A stretch of DNA of 21,358 nucleotides from JANWHZ01 sp964527385 (GTDB lineage: Bacteria; Patescibacteriota; Saccharimonadia; Saccharimonadales; UBA4665): NCBI GenBank assembly GCA_964527385.1, contig CAZGPZ010000014.1:1-21358 (forward strand), written 5' to 3'. Positions 1-6,978 of this stretch are shown one piece after another. A program made the translations under genes and the position numbers. The notes beneath the pieces were generated by a model. The model made no database searches and was not told the DNA's origin. It saw nothing but the letters and a program-made list of their open reading frames with translations. Every line of letters begins with the position of its first letter. Position 1 is the first letter of the stretch.

Positions 1-1
1 C

Positions 2-529
2 ACCATGATATACCTGCCGGCTGTAGTGCTGCCTTGGCTGGGACTGCCCAGCCACCCGTCATGGCATTCGTTGTTGCAAAATGCGGCAGGCGTCCTCCAG
101 GCATTTACGTACCGTGGACCGCAAAGTGCTGAATTGTGGTTGGGTAATTTGCCGCTTGTCGACATTTTCACGCTGGCTATGTTTACCGCCGGCGCGGCGT
201 TTTATGCCCGCCACTGGAATGCGGGGCGGACACGCCTGCTAGGCAGTTACTTGTTGGTCGCAATCATTGTTAGTTCGTTGCTTGGGACCGCAAGCCTGGG
301 ACTCGTATTGCCAATCATCTACCTTGTCGCGGTCGCGGGTATCGCATATATATTGCAATTCTGGCTCAGAACATTCCCGCGCAACCCGCTCGCCCGGGGC
401 TTCGGCATCGCGCTTATCAGCATACTCGTCGGCCTGTCTTGCTTATATAGCGGCATGCAGTATTTTGTAGCCTGGCCGCACAATCCTGAGACCGTGCGCA
501 TCTTCTATGAAGGTTCTGGCGCTAATTAA
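2..529 (+). CDS. Multi-pass membrane protein, C-terminal part (5' end outside window)
   Basis: The frame is open to the left edge, so the gene probably starts upstream; an ATG at 5 is possible but has no room for a visible ribosome site. The 175 or so residues form about four hydrophobic segments (around residues 1-12, 52-70, 82-118 and 133-155) joined by short loops rich in Arg and Trp, and end in a hydrophilic tail containing the motif AWPHNPET. Several membrane spans followed by a short tail fit the C-terminal half of a polytopic glycosyltransferase (GT39/PMT-like), but no catalytic motif lies in the visible part, so that family name is only a guess. It is transcribed in the same direction as the next gene but is separated from it by a possible terminator and a promoter. 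Confidence 0.6.
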   Translation, partial: TMIYLPAVVLPWLGLPSHPSWHSLLQNAAGVLQAFTYRGPQSAELWLGNLPLVDIFTLAMFTAGAAFYARHWNAGRTRLLGSYLLVAIIVSSLLGTASLGLVLPIIYLVAVAGIAYILQFWLRTFPRNPLARGFGIALISILVGLSCLYSGMQYFVAWPHNPETVRIFYEGSGAN

Positions 530-551
530 GAAAAGCGCTGTCATATTTTTT
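519..551 (+). terminator. Possible weak intrinsic terminator after the membrane protein
   Basis: GCGCT (519-523) pairs with AGCGC (534-538) across a 10-nt loop that contains the stop codon. A T-rich stretch ending in six T (546-551) follows, but about 7 nt after the stem, farther than in a good terminator. Confidence 0.3.
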
Positions 552-572
552 GATAATCATATACTATATGAT
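538..572 (+). promoter_or_regulatory. Promoter with a 17-bp palindromic operator-like site
   Basis: ATCATAT (556-562) and ATATGAT (566-572) form a perfect 7-bp inverted repeat with a 3-nt centre. It covers two candidate -10 boxes, TATACT (560-565) and TATGAT (567-572). TATGAT ends 7 nt before the ATG at 580, so the transcript may be leaderless. A poor -35 match, CTGTCA (538-543), lies 16 bp before TATACT. A palindrome on the -10 box is a typical place for a repressor to bind; which protein binds is unknown. Confidence 0.45.
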
Positions 573-579
573 ATAGAAT

Positions 580-2430
580 ATGAACCCTGAAGATGGTATC
601 TTGGCGGAAAGCTCCAGCGAAGCCGCGGTGCAAGCATATGTTGACTTGGCGCATGCTGAAACCGATCAAGCATTGCGCGAGGGTGTGTTTGGCATCGCCC
701 AGGCGGTGGTTGGTGCAGCGTTTCGGATCGGCTACGTCTACGGTATTCCCGCCGAAGAGGCAATGACCCCCCGGTATTCCGACGACATTGCCTACGATTT
801 GTCATCATTTTCCAGGCTGGAAACCAATAGCCAAGTTATAGCAAACGCCGTCCGGCATTTGGGAAATATAACTGCGTACTTTGCCATGGCCGCGGGCGTC
901 GCCACGGATGATATGGCCAGACGACGAATCATGCATCACGCCAGCATCAACATACTCTATAAGCTTCTAAGAATTCCTAGCGGCGAAGATGAGTCGCTGG
1001 CTGGCATCGCCGCGATACTTGAGAACGAAGTTGAGTCAGCTCGAATCGGGGTCCGGCTCCTGCGCCGGTATCGTGCCGCCGGCGCGAACATGGTCAACGT
1101 GGACGACAAGGAGGCAGGCCCGGACATCAACACGCTTGCAGACCCGACCTTGACCGAGCACTTGGTAATTGCCAATGAATTATCTTCGACGATTCGTGCC
1201 TTGCCGGAATCTGTTAGAGATGAAGAGGGGATAGCTGTAAATGTCAGGCAGGTCATTGCCGCGCTTGCCGTTGGATACGAACCCCAGGAACTGGTAAACC
1301 ATGGCATCGCCAACGAACAGCACATTACCTTCGCGATGGGCTACCTTGCATCGATCACAGGCGTGGAGCTTGACGAATATGTTGGGCGTTGGAGCGCGAG
1401 GAAACACGCTGCACGCTTTACCAAAAAGCCGATCATCGAACAGTTACATGCTATCACGCGTGGCGCCGGCTCGATCGAACATATATTCGGCATCATCCAA
1501 TCAGCTGGGTTAAGCGCCCCAGAAGCCGCGATAACTTTGAAGGAATTCGGCTATTTCATGCCGGGCGAACGCATGGCCGAGTTCTACATTAACCATGACA
1601 TACCCCAATACCAATATCTGCTGACCTTGAAATCCGCGGTAGACAAACTAGTGGCGGCTAACTCCCGGACGCACGAAAGTAAGCCGGCGGCGGCGATACG
1701 CAGCATGGTCGACGAGCTGGAGGCCCACCTGAACATGCAACATGTTGTCATTCCTGGCAGCATGGATGAAACCGTGCGCGCGATAGCCCGCATCCGCGCG
1801 GCTGATCCGAAACGTTATAATATGCTTCCGCTGAAACCGAGGCACCGCGCTTTGGTCGAGCACGCACTTGGGCAACTGGCGTTTGACGGGCATGTCGACC
1901 TGGATCAGTTGCGAATATCCCATCGGTTTGGTGACGAGGTTGGGGTTCGGTCGGCATTGCAACGCACGTTAGGCAAGCTGGCGAACAGGAAGCAAATGCT
2001 CAATAATAAGGGAAGGCGCTTTCAAACTGGTTCTGTCATGGCAAGCATCACCACCTTGCCCCGGGAACAAGCGCTGGCAGCACTTTCGTTTGATGACCGC
2101 CTGCAACAGCTCTACCTGAGGGCGACCCGCCAAGACGTAGACGGGGTCATCAGCGAACAGCCACAAAACAAGCGCTTCTTGTATGAAATCTACTACGCAC
2201 TTAACCCGGCTGAGCTTGAAAAACGCTTGCAACGCGCCGCGCAGGAACGTTCCATGCCGGCGGCTAAGCTTCGTGCCTACCTTCTTGCCACCCCAATGAC
2301 AAAGCCAAAACTTGCGCATGCCGCCAAGGTGCTCGGTATGACAGCAAATGAGGTGAACGTATGGTTGATCTTGCTACATAATGACGGGCGCCGCCGTGTA
2401 TACGCTGAGTCCCACCTGGATAGCCAATAG
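580..2430 (+). CDS. Large helical protein of unknown function (616 aa)
   Basis: A long, GC-rich open frame with normal codon use, so clearly a real gene, but I recognise no family. It has no signal peptide and no membrane segment, and it is mostly predicted helix, rich in Ala, Arg and Leu. The last third shows two stretches resembling helix-turn-helix or winged-helix units: around residues 445-475 (DQLRISHRFGDEVGVRSAL) and 573-605 (KPKLAHAAKVLGMTANEV). This hints at nucleic-acid binding, as in a regulator or replication/partition factor, but that is inference. The ATG at 580 has no Shine-Dalgarno site and lies directly behind a -10 box. The gene stands alone, 105 bp before ybaB, under its own palindrome-bearing promoter. 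Confidence 0.75.
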   Translation: MNPEDGILAESSSEAAVQAYVDLAHAETDQALREGVFGIAQAVVGAAFRIGYVYGIPAEEAMTPRYSDDIAYDLSSFSRLETNSQVIANAVRHLGNITAYFAMAAGVATDDMARRRIMHHASINILYKLLRIPSGEDESLAGIAAILENEVESARIGVRLLRRYRAAGANMVNVDDKEAGPDINTLADPTLTEHLVIANELSSTIRALPESVRDEEGIAVNVRQVIAALAVGYEPQELVNHGIANEQHITFAMGYLASITGVELDEYVGRWSARKHAARFTKKPIIEQLHAITRGAGSIEHIFGIIQSAGLSAPEAAITLKEFGYFMPGERMAEFYINHDIPQYQYLLTLKSAVDKLVAANSRTHESKPAAAIRSMVDELEAHLNMQHVVIPGSMDETVRAIARIRAADPKRYNMLPLKPRHRALVEHALGQLAFDGHVDLDQLRISHRFGDEVGVRSALQRTLGKLANRKQMLNNKGRRFQTGSVMASITTLPREQALAALSFDDRLQQLYLRATRQDVDGVISEQPQNKRFLYEIYYALNPAELEKRLQRAAQERSMPAAKLRAYLLATPMTKPKLAHAAKVLGMTANEVNVWLILLHNDGRRRVYAESHLDSQ

Positions 2431-2476
2431 CTAGCCGGTTGTGTTTTTTTGCGGTTCGCTGCCGCAACGTAGGCGC

Positions 2477-2505
2477 TTGGATAGACCCGTGCCGCTTGTT
2501 ACAAT
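2477..2505 (+). promoter_or_regulatory. Sigma70-like promoter of ybaB-recR
   Basis: TTGGAT (2477-2482), a 17-bp spacer and TACAAT (2500-2505) make a good housekeeping promoter. Transcription would begin near 2512 and give a short leader carrying the AGAGGAG ribosome site at 2521-2527. Confidence 0.6.
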
Positions 2506-2535
2506 AGCAAGGAGAAATATAGAGGAGTATTGCCC

Positions 2536-2829
2536 ATGAGCCGGTTTGACCAAGCAAAAATGCTTTTGAAGATGAAGAAACTGCAAAAAGAATTGCAGCA
2601 TGAAGTTATCACGGTTGAGGAAGGTGACGGGGCAGTGAAAGTCGAAATCACCGGCGACCAGAAGATCAAGAAAATTACCATCGATCCGAACGCAGTTGAC
2701 ATGGACGACATCCGGCAACTTGAGCGTTGGGTCGAGGATGCAGTCAAGCACGCCATCCAGGAAAGCCAGCGCGTCGCTGCCCAAAAGATGCAGCCGATGA
2801 TGGGCGTTTTGGGCAACCTCGGGCTATAA
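2536..2829 (+). CDS. ybaB: YbaB/EbfC family nucleoid-associated protein
   Basis: This 97-residue protein matches the YbaB/EbfC family in length and pattern: an N-terminal amphipathic helix (QAKMLLKMKKLQKELQ), the sheet region with GDGAVKVEITGDQKIKKITID, and a C-terminal helix ending in a Met/Gly-rich tail (QKMQPMMGVLGNL). YbaB dimers bind DNA without strong sequence preference and help organise the nucleoid. I start at ATG 2536 because AGAGGAG (2521-2527) lies 8 nt upstream. An in-frame TTG at 2530 would sit only 2 nt from that site. The gene is followed 21 bp later by recR, the classic ybaB-recR arrangement, and both should be read from the promoter at 2477-2505. Confidence 0.95.
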   Translation: MSRFDQAKMLLKMKKLQKELQHEVITVEEGDGAVKVEITGDQKIKKITIDPNAVDMDDIRQLERWVEDAVKHAIQESQRVAAQKMQPMMGVLGNLGL

Positions 2830-2850
2830 CGGCTTCGGAACGCCAATGCT

Positions 2851-3456
2851 ATGAAAATCTTGCCGCCGGCATTATCTAGTGTTATCGACGCCTTTGGCGC
2901 CTTGCCGGGTGTCGGCCCGCGCACTGCCGAACGCTACGCGTACTACCTGGTCAAGCACGGTAGCGATACCGGTCCTCGCCTGGCAGAGGCGCTGAAGGGC
3001 TTGCAGGGCGGCATTGGTTACTGCAAACGAACCTTTGCGCTCGTGCCCGCCGGGCAGGAATTGTCAGACTTATACACCGACCCGAGCCGTGACAAGCAAA
3101 CAATTGCCGTCGTCGCAGAGCCATTCGATATCGTCGCGCTTGAAGCTACCGGGCAATACAAGGGCACATACCATGTGCTCGGCGGCCTGGTATCGCCGAT
3201 TGACGGCATCTCGCCCGAACAGCTGCACATTGACGAGCTTGTGCGGCGCATTGACGAAGATCATGTGGAGGAAATTATCCTCGCCACCAACGCCAGCGTG
3301 GAAGGCGAGTCAACCGCACTGTACATCCGCCAGCAAATCGGCGACCGGCCGGTGAAGATAACCCGTTTGGCCCGCGGGTTGCCGATCGGCGTGGACCTTG
3401 AATACGCTGACCAGATCACTCTCAGCCGCGCACTCGAAGGCCGCACCCAGTTATAA
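2851..3456 (+). CDS. recR: Recombination mediator RecR, zinc finger degenerate
   Basis: RecR works with RecO (and RecF) to load RecA onto SSB-coated single-stranded DNA. The 201-residue length is normal. Visible parts are the N-terminal helix-hairpin-helix (FGALPGVGPRTAERYAYYL, residues 15-33), a Toprim core beginning at IAVVAEP (residues 85-91) and the family signature YHVLGGLVSPIDGI. The Cys4 zinc finger that usually sits between these parts has lost all but one cysteine (C58 in YCKRTF); the second pair is replaced by a segment reading ELSDLY. The last 11 codons are repeated, with synonymous changes, at 4047-4079 beyond an inserted gene. The gene follows ybaB directly in the same operon. 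Confidence 0.95.
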   Translation: MKILPPALSSVIDAFGALPGVGPRTAERYAYYLVKHGSDTGPRLAEALKGLQGGIGYCKRTFALVPAGQELSDLYTDPSRDKQTIAVVAEPFDIVALEATGQYKGTYHVLGGLVSPIDGISPEQLHIDELVRRIDEDHVEEIILATNASVEGESTALYIRQQIGDRPVKITRLARGLPIGVDLEYADQITLSRALEGRTQL

Positions 3457-3458
3457 CC
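3424..3458 (+). repeat. Direct repeat, left copy: 3' end of recR
   Basis: The first 26 nt (3424-3449) are identical to 4047-4072. The following nine positions match at six, giving 32 of 35 overall. This copy encodes the recR ending SRALEGRTQL and its stop. It marks the left boundary of the AT-rich one-gene insert. Confidence 0.9.
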
Positions 3459-3501
3459 TGTGTAATAACGGATGGGGATACACTACTACAAAACGCTTGT
3501 A

Positions 3502-3975
3502 CTATTCTTGAGTCGGCTCTGAGGCTTCTGGCTTTGCGACACGTGTGTAATTTGTACTATTCCATCCACTCACACTTGGTATTAGACCCCAATCAGCCAA
3601 GAATATGTTATTAATCCGGAAACCATATTCGGTCTCACGACAGAGAATGGCACCATTCGGGTCTTCGACCAATGGTGTATCTAGTGCTTGCTGTAAGCTA
3701 AGCCAGTTATAGTGATCATAACGATAGCCGACCGCTACAACGGCATATATATCGCCGACCACTTTATCTCCGTCTTTACTCGCAGCAACATGAACATGTT
3801 GTATTGACATACCTGGCTCTAGTTGCCCCGGAGAGAAAATTTGATCTGGATCATTGAAGTTAGGCCGCTCCGCCACCACGCCTGGGCTCATATATCCATA
3901 AAGGGGTGACTCGGGCGGTAGAATCTCATAATTGTGTGTGCCTTGTTTTTGATGGCGATCGCTAAACTGTCCCAT
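3502..3975 (-). CDS. Hypothetical protein carried on an inserted cassette (157 aa)
   Basis: I do not recognise this family. The protein is soluble-looking, with no signal peptide or membrane span, rich in aromatic residues (YRYDHYNWLSL, NNIFLADWGLIP), and has an HVHVAASKDGDKVVGDIYAVV strand-like core. The start at 3975 is supported by a GGAAGG ribosome site a few bases upstream and by its own promoter. The gene runs against all its neighbours and is clearly more AT-rich than recR or the Nudix gene on either side. It sits between two copies of the recR 3' end. This all indicates a recently acquired accessory gene; its role (defence, toxin, cargo) cannot be read from the sequence. Confidence 0.7.
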   Translation of the reverse strand: MGQFSDRHQKQGTHNYEILPPESPLYGYMSPGVVAERPNFNDPDQIFSPGQLEPGMSIQHVHVAASKDGDKVVGDIYAVVAVGYRYDHYNWLSLQQALDTPLVEDPNGAILCRETEYGFRINNIFLADWGLIPSVSGWNSTNYTRVAKPEASEPTQE

Positions 3976-4015
3976 GGTTCCTTCCCTTGGCTAAATACTA
4001 AGATAATATGACTTA

Positions 4016-4043
4016 TAGTAATAGCTAAAAATCAGTTTGTCAA
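4016..4043 (-). promoter_or_regulatory. Promoter of the inserted hypothetical gene
   Basis: On the minus strand a perfect TTGACA (plus-strand 4038-4043) is followed after 17 bp by TACTAT. It lies just inside the right recR repeat, so the cassette carries its own promoter. Confidence 0.55.
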
Positions 4044-4046
4044 TTT

Positions 4047-4081
4047 AGCCGCGCACTCGAAGGCCGCACCCAACTGTAACC
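4047..4081 (+). repeat. Direct repeat, right copy: orphan 3' end of recR
   Basis: This copy has 26 identical bases and then the recR codons for Gln, Leu and stop in different synonymous form (CAA CTG TAA here against CAG TTA TAA at the intact gene). It is therefore a remnant of a recR coding end from a diverged allele. It is not attached to any open recR frame and marks the right boundary of the insert. Confidence 0.9.
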
Positions 4082-4105
4082 CACCCATAAACGCAACGGA
4101 TACCG

Positions 4106-4111
4106 TATACT
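4106..4111 (+). promoter_or_regulatory. -10 box of the Nudix-DHH operon, leaderless start
   Basis: TATACT ends 8 nt before the ATG at 4119, and no Shine-Dalgarno site fits in between. No clear -35 box is seen. Transcription would start at or next to the start codon. Confidence 0.45.
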
Positions 4112-4118
4112 AAAACAT

Positions 4119-4628
4119 ATGAAGATAAAATTCTGCCCTGCATGCGCGGCGTTGTTTACCCAACTGGACGAGACGTCGTACATGTGCCCCAACGGCCATG
4201 CCTTCTTCAACAACCCGCATGCCTCTTGCAGTGTCATTCTCATCAACCAAAATAACGAACTGCTGTTTTCGAAACGTGCAAACGAACCGCACAAGGACCA
4301 ATACGATTTTCCTGGCGGCTTCCTTGAATTCAACGAAGACGCTTACCAAGCGGCAGTCCGCGAGGCCGACGAAGAATTGGGCATCGCTATTAAAACAGAA
4401 GACCTCGAGCTCATCGACAGCGAGCTGAATGATTACCTGGAAAACGACCAGGCGTGCGATTTTGTCTTTATCTGCCGCAAATGGGACGGGCAGTTGCACC
4501 CGGCCGACGACGTTGCTTCTTATGAATGGAAGCCGCTGGATTTCCTCCGTTCACCGGATTTCGCCTGGCCATACCCGCACCTGTACGGCAAGCTAGAAAA
4601 ACTACTCTCAGGGACAAGCCATGAGTGA
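4119..4628 (+). CDS. Nudix hydrolase with N-terminal zinc ribbon
   Basis: Nudix enzymes hydrolyse nucleoside diphosphates linked to another moiety. The box is perfect: G67-x5-E73-x7-R81-E82-x2-E85-E86-x-G88 (begins GGFLEFNEDAY). An N-terminal zinc-binding module is formed by C6, C9, C23 and probably H27 (CPAC and CPNGH), an arrangement reminiscent of NudC-type NADH pyrophosphatases, although the protein at 169 residues is shorter than NudC. The substrate cannot be told from sequence. The gene overlaps the following DHH phosphoesterase by 8 nt (ATGAGTGA), so the two are translationally coupled and may both serve nucleotide clean-up. It stops at TGA, which shows that TGA is not reassigned here. 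Confidence 0.92.
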   Translation: MKIKFCPACAALFTQLDETSYMCPNGHAFFNNPHASCSVILINQNNELLFSKRANEPHKDQYDFPGGFLEFNEDAYQAAVREADEELGIAIKTEDLELIDSELNDYLENDQACDFVFICRKWDGQLHPADDVASYEWKPLDFLRSPDFAWPYPHLYGKLEKLLSGTSHE

Positions 4629-5643
4629 TGAAATTGCCGCAATCGACGAATTGGTAGGCAGCGCCAGCCACATTGTCATCATCCAGGCCGACAACCCGGA
4701 TGCCGACAGCCTGGGAAGCAGCCTGGCATTGGAACATATATTGGGCGATCTTGGCAAGACAGTCACTATGGTTTGCGCCGTGGACGTGCCGGGTTATTTG
4801 CGCTACTTGCGGGGCTGGGACCGCGTCGTGCAGGAATTGCCGAAGCAATTTGACTTAGCTATTATCGTCGACGCGTCAACGCTTACGCTGTTGGAAAAAC
4901 TGCAACAGAGCGGTGAGCTTAATTGGGCAAAAACCAAGCCGGCCATCGTGCTCGACCACCATGCCACCGTCGAAAACACCATCGACTTTGCTGCAGTGAA
5001 ATTGCTAGACAAACACGCTTCTTCGACCAGCGAGATGGTATACAGCTTGTCCAAAGAGCTCTCATGGAGCATAAGCGCCGCTGCTGGCGAACCGCTCATG
5101 ACCGGCATCCTGGGTGACACCCAAGGACTGTCGAATGATTTGGCGAGCGCCCGCACGTACCGTGTCATGGCCGAGCTTATAGACATTGGCGTCAACCGGC
5201 CGTTACTAGAAGAACAACGGCGCGAGTTCAATAAAATGCCCCAAGAAATATTCAAGTACAAGGGTCACCTGATCGAACGAGTCGAATTTGCCGCCGGTGG
5301 GCGCATCGCGCATGTCACGGTTCCACAGGTGGAGATCAACACGTTCAGCCCGCTTTATAATCCCGTCCCGCTCATCCAAGGCGACATGCTGTCAACGTCC
5401 GGCGTCGCCCTGTCCATTGTTTTCAAACAATACGACGACGGCAAGGCAACTGGCGCTATCCGTGCCAACATCGGTTATAATATCGCCGGCAAGCTCGCCG
5501 AGAAGCTCGGCGGTGGCGGGCACCCGTACGCCAGCGGCTTCAAGATTACGAACGGCCGGTCCTTCAGTGAAATTAAATCCGAATGCATCGCGTTTGCCAC
5601 ACAATTACTTGATGGGCTTGACGGCGCGGCACCGGCAGCATAG
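4621..5643 (+). CDS. DHH/DHHA1 phosphoesterase (NrnA/RecJ-like)
   Basis: A 340-residue protein of the DHH superfamily, closest in layout to NrnA (nano-RNase and pAp phosphatase), which degrades very short RNA and 3'-phosphoadenosine 5'-phosphate. Motifs in order: I, DNPDADSLGS (residues 24-33); II, IIVDAS (81-86); III, LDHHAT (111-116); IV, GILGDTQGL (162-170); and the DHHA1 glycine-rich loop GGGGHPYASG (297-306). Motif I differs from the usual HxNPDGDA: the His is Ala and the Gly is Ala, so metal binding may be altered. Translation is coupled to the Nudix gene, with the start codon lying inside it. A terminator follows about 90 bp downstream. Confidence 0.9.
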   Translation: MSDEIAAIDELVGSASHIVIIQADNPDADSLGSSLALEHILGDLGKTVTMVCAVDVPGYLRYLRGWDRVVQELPKQFDLAIIVDASTLTLLEKLQQSGELNWAKTKPAIVLDHHATVENTIDFAAVKLLDKHASSTSEMVYSLSKELSWSISAAAGEPLMTGILGDTQGLSNDLASARTYRVMAELIDIGVNRPLLEEQRREFNKMPQEIFKYKGHLIERVEFAAGGRIAHVTVPQVEINTFSPLYNPVPLIQGDMLSTSGVALSIVFKQYDDGKATGAIRANIGYNIAGKLAEKLGGGGHPYASGFKITNGRSFSEIKSECIAFATQLLDGLDGAAPAA

Positions 5644-5707
5644 AATTTCCTGTCATGAGCAGCTTTCATGCACATACTACGATTTGCTGCTGCCCCATCT
5701 GTATATA

Positions 5708-5759
5708 GGTGAGGCTGGTTCTTTGCGCATGCTAAACGGGCCTCACCGGCCCGTTTTTT
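5708..5759 (+). terminator. Intrinsic terminator with a competing antiterminator arm
   Basis: ACGGGCC (5736-5742) and GGCCCGT (5748-5754) form a 7-bp stem with a TCACC loop, followed by six T (5754-5759). This is a strong terminator for the DHH operon. Upstream, GGTGAGGC (5708-5715) is perfectly complementary to GCCTCACC (5740-5747), which contains part of the terminator stem and its loop, so the two hairpins exclude each other. It lies about 40 nt before the PLP-enzyme start. Confidence 0.75.
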
Positions 5760-5797
5760 GTTGGGCATGCATAACACCATTAAGAAGGAGAACCATC

Positions 5798-6934
5798 ATG
5801 ATAGGATTTACCACAAAAGCGCTGCATAGCACCCAAATCAGCTCCGAAGACGGCGCGGTCATCCCGCCCATACACCTGACCACTACATTCCAATTCGGCA
5901 ACAAGCACGGCTACGACTATTCACGCTCCGGCAACCCTACCAGGCAAGCGCTGGAGGCCACGCTCGCGGCGCTGGACAACGCAAAGTATGCGCTGGCTTA
6001 CAGTTCGGGATCAGCCGCGCTAGCCAATGTCGCGGCTCTTTTGAAAAAAGGAGAGGGGATACTATTTTCCGCCGACGCGTATGGCGGCACCTACCGCTAC
6101 GTTACGCAGGTCTTGGCACCACAGGGACTGCGATATTACATGACCGACCTGACTGACGCCGCAGCCGCGACCCTGGTGTTGCACAAGCATCCAGGCATAC
6201 GGATCGTATGGGTAGAAACGCCGACGAATCCGCTGCTCAAGGTCATCGACTTGAAACAACTTGCGGCAGCCGTCCATGCCGCCGGCGCGATACTCGTCGT
6301 CGATAACACGTTCGCCACGCCCGTGCTTCAGCTGCCGCTCGTACTTGGCGCCGACATTGTCGCGTACTCAACCACCAAGTACCTGAACGGGCACAGCGAC
6401 AGCATCGGCGGGTCACTTGTCATGAACGACGACGCCCTTTACGCGCGCTTGAAATTTCTACAAAACGCGATTGGCGCCATACTGTCGCCATTCGATTCGT
6501 GGCTGACACTCCGAGGACTACGCACGCTTGAGTTGCGCATGGCGCGGCATGTTGAGAACGCACGGCAGGTTGCCAGTTTCCTGCGCGCGCACCCCAAAAT
6601 AAAGAAAGTGTATTTCCCTGAATTTCACACGGGCGAGCAAGGACGCATCGTAGCCAGGCAAATGAGCGGGCCGGGCGCTATCATTTCGGTGGAATTAGTG
6701 CAGCGTCATGATGTCCAGGCATTTTTGCAGGCACTCCAGTACATCCCGCTGGCCGAAAGCTTAGGCGGCGTTGAGTCGCTTATCGACCATCCCGCCAGCA
6801 TGACACACGCCGCGCTGCCGAAAGCCGAGCGTGACAAGATCGGCCTGACCGACAATTTGTTCCGGATTTCTGTTGGTATCGAAAATGCCGCCGACTTGCT
6901 CGCTGATTTAGAGCAAGCGCTATCGGTCGCATAG
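5798..6934 (+). CDS. Cystathionine gamma-synthase/gamma-lyase family PLP enzyme
   Basis: A fold-type I PLP enzyme of the Cys/Met metabolism family (378 aa, normal length). Landmarks: YSRSGNPT (41-48), SSGSAA (69-74), DAYGGTYRY (93-101), the cofactor aspartate in VVDNTF (D169), the Schiff-base lysine K194 in STTKYLNGHSD, and AESLGGVESL near the C-terminus. The loop reads YGGT, as in cystathionine gamma-synthases and lyases; methionine gamma-lyase has YGCT, so that activity is less likely. Synthase and lyase cannot be separated by eye. ATG 5798 is chosen because AAGGAG lies 8 nt upstream; the open frame continues far upstream only by overlapping the DHH gene. The enzyme would feed cysteine or methionine supply, next to cysS. 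Confidence 0.9.
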   Translation: MIGFTTKALHSTQISSEDGAVIPPIHLTTTFQFGNKHGYDYSRSGNPTRQALEATLAALDNAKYALAYSSGSAALANVAALLKKGEGILFSADAYGGTYRYVTQVLAPQGLRYYMTDLTDAAAATLVLHKHPGIRIVWVETPTNPLLKVIDLKQLAAAVHAAGAILVVDNTFATPVLQLPLVLGADIVAYSTTKYLNGHSDSIGGSLVMNDDALYARLKFLQNAIGAILSPFDSWLTLRGLRTLELRMARHVENARQVASFLRAHPKIKKVYFPEFHTGEQGRIVARQMSGPGAIISVELVQRHDVQAFLQALQYIPLAESLGGVESLIDHPASMTHAALPKAERDKIGLTDNLFRISVGIENAADLLADLEQALSVA

Positions 6935-6949
6935 TCGGCGCAGTCACGC

Positions 6950-6978
6950 TATACTAAAATATGAAAGATTCTATATGA
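6950..6978 (+). promoter_or_regulatory. -10 box and coupled mini-ORF before cysS
   Basis: TATACT (6950-6955) lies 5 nt before an ATG at 6961. That ATG opens a five-codon ORF (MKDSI) whose TGA (6976-6978) overlaps the cysS ATG as ATGA. cysS itself has no good Shine-Dalgarno site, so a leaderless mini-ORF coupled to cysS is possible. Confidence 0.35.

Noticed and set aside
2449..2467. TTGCGG/CCGCAA hairpin after the 616-aa gene as terminator
   Set aside because: The T run lies before the stem on the plus strand, not after it, so it would not end plus-strand transcription.
5288..5797. Upstream extension of the PLP-enzyme frame
   Set aside because: The extension reads through the DHH gene in another frame and through the terminator. 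ATG 5798 has a ribosome site and matches the family N-terminus.
5700..5797. Known SAM, SAM-II or T-box riboswitch before the PLP enzyme
   Set aside because: Neither the T-box sequence nor a recognisable SAM core is present; only the switching hairpins can be supported.
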